This document shows, in pieces, positions 62,708 through 64,000 of a stretch of 64,000 nt of DNA. The notes under the pieces were generated by a model. That model did not search any database. It was not told where the DNA came from and saw only the letters and a list, made by a program, of their open reading frames with translations. Numbering within the stretch: the first letter of the stretch is position 1; each line of letters opens with the position of its first letter. Both the position numbers and the translations under genes were made by a program. The stretch is from contig JAEYBE010000033.1 of the NCBI GenBank assembly GCA_023404495.1, positions 62,001 through 126,000 of the forward strand, given 5' to 3'. The DNA is from Actinomycetes bacterium (lineage in GTDB: Bacteria; Actinomycetota; Thermoleophilia; Solirubrobacterales; JACPNS01).

Positions 62708-63604
62708 CTAGACGCTCTCGGGCGAGAACGTGTCGCACTGCGCCGGCTCGCCGGTCTCGTATCCGACCTTGAACCATTCGGCGCGCTGCTGGCTGGTTCC
62801 GTGCGTGAACGATTCGGGGCGCACTCCCTGACCGGAGTTGCGCTGGAGCGTGTCGTCGCCGACCGACTCGGCCGCGCCGAGCGCTTCTTCCAGGTCTCCA
62901 TCCTCGAGGTCGCCCTGCTGGTACACGCGGTGAGCCCAGATGCCGGCGTAGCAATCGGCCTGCAGTTCCATGCGAACCGAGAGCTCGTTGGCCTGGCCCG
63001 GGTCCTCGCGTTGCGCAGCACGGACCTGCTCTTCAGTTCCCAACTGCTGCTGGACGTGGTGCCCAAGCTCATGGGCGATCACGTACGCCCAAGCCAGATC
63101 GCCGGAGGCGCCGAGCTGCTCCTGCATCAGCTTGTAGAAGCCGAGGTCGATGTACACGCGCTGGTCGGCCGGGCAGTAGAACGGTCCGACCGCGCTGCTC
63201 GCCGAGCCGCAACCGCCGGTTGAGACGCCGCGGCGGTAGATCACCATCTTCGCCTTGTCGTACGGCTCGCCGGACTGCTGGAAGGCCTGCTGCCAGCCCT
63301 GCTGCGCCGTCACAAAGACGTAGGACGAGAAGTCCTTGAAGTCTTTCTCGGGATCCTGATCTGACGGAATGCCTTTGGCGTTCTGCGAGCTGACGGCCGT
63401 GTCGGTGGGGAACGCCTGGCCGATGTCAAAGCCCGACCCTTCGCCGCCAAGCAGCTGCATCCCGATCACGATGATCACGACCAGCAAGCCGATTCCGCCG
63501 CCGGCCTTGCCGACCGGGATCCCGCCCATGCTCGGCCCGCCACCGGACGAGGAGCCACGGGCGTCGATTACATCGCCGTCATCGTCAACCTTCCGCCAGC
63601 GCAT
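62708..63604 (-). CDS. YpfJ-type neutral zinc metallopeptidase, membrane-anchored
   Basis: 298 residues. Starts MRWRKVDDDGDVIDARGSSS, typical of the YpfJ/KPN_02809 family, then a single helix (GGIGLLVVIIVIGMQLLGG) and an external domain with the zinc site HELGHH and the later Glu of MELQADCYAGIWAH. Cys pair near SCG-like GGCGSASS/FYCPADQ. TAGGAT lies 6 nt before ATG (leaderless). Physiological substrate unknown. Confidence 0.93.
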   Translation of the reverse strand: MRWRKVDDDGDVIDARGSSSGGGPSMGGIPVGKAGGGIGLLVVIIVIGMQLLGGEGSGFDIGQAFPTDTAVSSQNAKGIPSDQDPEKDFKDFSSYVFVTAQQGWQQAFQQSGEPYDKAKMVIYRRGVSTGGCGSASSAVGPFYCPADQRVYIDLGFYKLMQEQLGASGDLAWAYVIAHELGHHVQQQLGTEEQVRAAQREDPGQANELSVRMELQADCYAGIWAHRVYQQGDLEDGDLEEALGAAESVGDDTLQRNSGQGVRPESFTHGTSQQRAEWFKVGYETGEPAQCDTFSPESV

Positions 63605-63644
63605 GCGGCGATCCTAGCCACGCAAAAGCACGCAAATACCGGCC

Positions 63645-63671
63645 AACCTTTGGCACCTGGTGCCAAAGGTT
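63645..63671. repeat. 27-bp palindrome
   Basis: AACCTTTGGCACC and GGTGCCAAAGGTT arms around one base, between the metalloprotease start (63604) and the atpC stop (63730). On the minus strand it lies downstream of atpC, so it could end the ATP synthase operon; it has no U-tract. Confidence 0.5.
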
Positions 63672-63729
63672 GATCGCAAATAGCGAGGTTTTCGTGGCGC
63701 GGTGCGGAGGACGCGCTTGCGGCTGGGGC

Positions 63730-64000
63730 CTAGGCGCCTTCGGCGATCTCTACGTAGCGGGTCCAGCGGGAGACGTCGCGCTGGGCGCGCTCCTGATCGG
63801 CTGAGCCGTCTTCGGCCGCCGAGAGACGCTCTGAAGCCTCTTCGAGGCGCGTGCGCAGGTCGGCAAGGTCGAGCTCCTCAACGGGGATCGCCTCTTCGAC
63901 CAGCATCAGCAGCGAGTTGTCTGCCATCTGGAGGAAACCGTCGCCCTGCGCGAAGCGCTTGATCTCGGTCTCGCTCTCGTAGATGCGCAGCTCGGTCGGG
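63730..64000 (-). CDS. atpC: F0F1 ATP synthase epsilon subunit (partial, 5' end outside)
   Basis: The last 89 residues are visible; the frame continues beyond the window's right edge (TELRIYESETEIKRFAQGDG then FLQMADNSLLMLVEEA). The GDGFLQM segment equals the GGFLEV motif of epsilon, followed by a C-terminal helical hairpin (LADLRTRLEEASERLSAAED). The subunit couples rotation to catalysis and inhibits wasteful ATP hydrolysis. An internal ATG at 63927 is not the start. The rest of the atp operon should lie just outside. Confidence 0.88.
   Translation of the reverse strand, partial: PTELRIYESETEIKRFAQGDGFLQMADNSLLMLVEEAIPVEELDLADLRTRLEEASERLSAAEDGSADQERAQRDVSRWTRYVEIAEGA

Overview
This window looks like a chromosomal segment of a high-GC actinobacterium, most likely of the class Thermoleophilia (Solirubrobacterales-like). 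The reasons are the GC-rich codon use, an F420/Ddn-type oxidoreductase, the tilS-hpt-ftsH-fol-coaX and secA-hpf-comF-SAHH-mannose gene orders known from Actinobacteria, and many secreted proteins with Lys/Arg-rich Ig-like C-termini. The assignment is an inference; there is no rRNA or tRNA in the window to confirm it. Many genes seem to be leaderless, with a TANNNT box only 6-9 nt upstream of an ATG or GTG start.

Layout. 0.1-11.7 kb is housekeeping: a CAP-domain secreted protein, coaX, a GST-like protein, folK-folB, a Ddn-like oxidoreductase, folP, a cydA-cydB-small membrane protein operon, then tilS-hpt-ftsH. This is the actinobacterial tilS/hpt/ftsH/fol/coaX neighbourhood with the cyd operon inserted and no folE. 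11.7-30.3 kb is rich in accessory genes. It holds two subtilases, several unrecognised secreted proteins, a class III nucleotide cyclase with an HTH (and a duplicated 64-bp scrap of its 3' end), a histone-H1-like protein divergent from a nucleoside phosphorylase, a sigma factor fused to an anti-sigma-like zinc finger and co-transcribed with a 1010-residue secreted protein, a small secreted protein between two covarying palindromic elements, a CBS protein and an SDR.

30.3-43.1 kb: a DEDDh exonuclease, two trypsin-like proteases, MerR-ahcY, two tiny genes, nadA, a secreted esterase with a TetR-type operator, prfB-nadC-tetR, and a vapBC toxin-antitoxin pair with an operator array. 43.1-57.1 kb: secA-hpf-comF, a metalloprotease with a paralogous pair of small secreted proteins, then one long minus-strand run for envelope glycan precursors (LCP, ugd, mannose-1-P guanylyltransferase-like, PGI/PMI, a SAHH-like protein, an NDP-sugar pyrophosphorylase). 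57.1-64 kb: a Fic protein with an operator-like inverted repeat, an M20 peptidase head-to-head with an MMPL transporter, a quinone oxidoreductase, a YpfJ-type metalloprotease, and the 3' part of atpC.

The points most worth a second look are: (i) a second S-adenosylhomocysteine hydrolase homologue, sitting where actinobacterial sahH normally is, that keeps the NAD fold but has Gln and Thr at the catalytic Lys and neighbouring Asn positions, while a canonical ahcY lies 17 kb away behind a MerR regulator; (ii) two 71-bp elements with perfect 34-bp palindromes that differ by three compensatory base-pair changes; (iii) an 18-bp palindromic motif found three times next to gene starts; (iv) the fused sigma/anti-sigma plus giant secreted protein operon.
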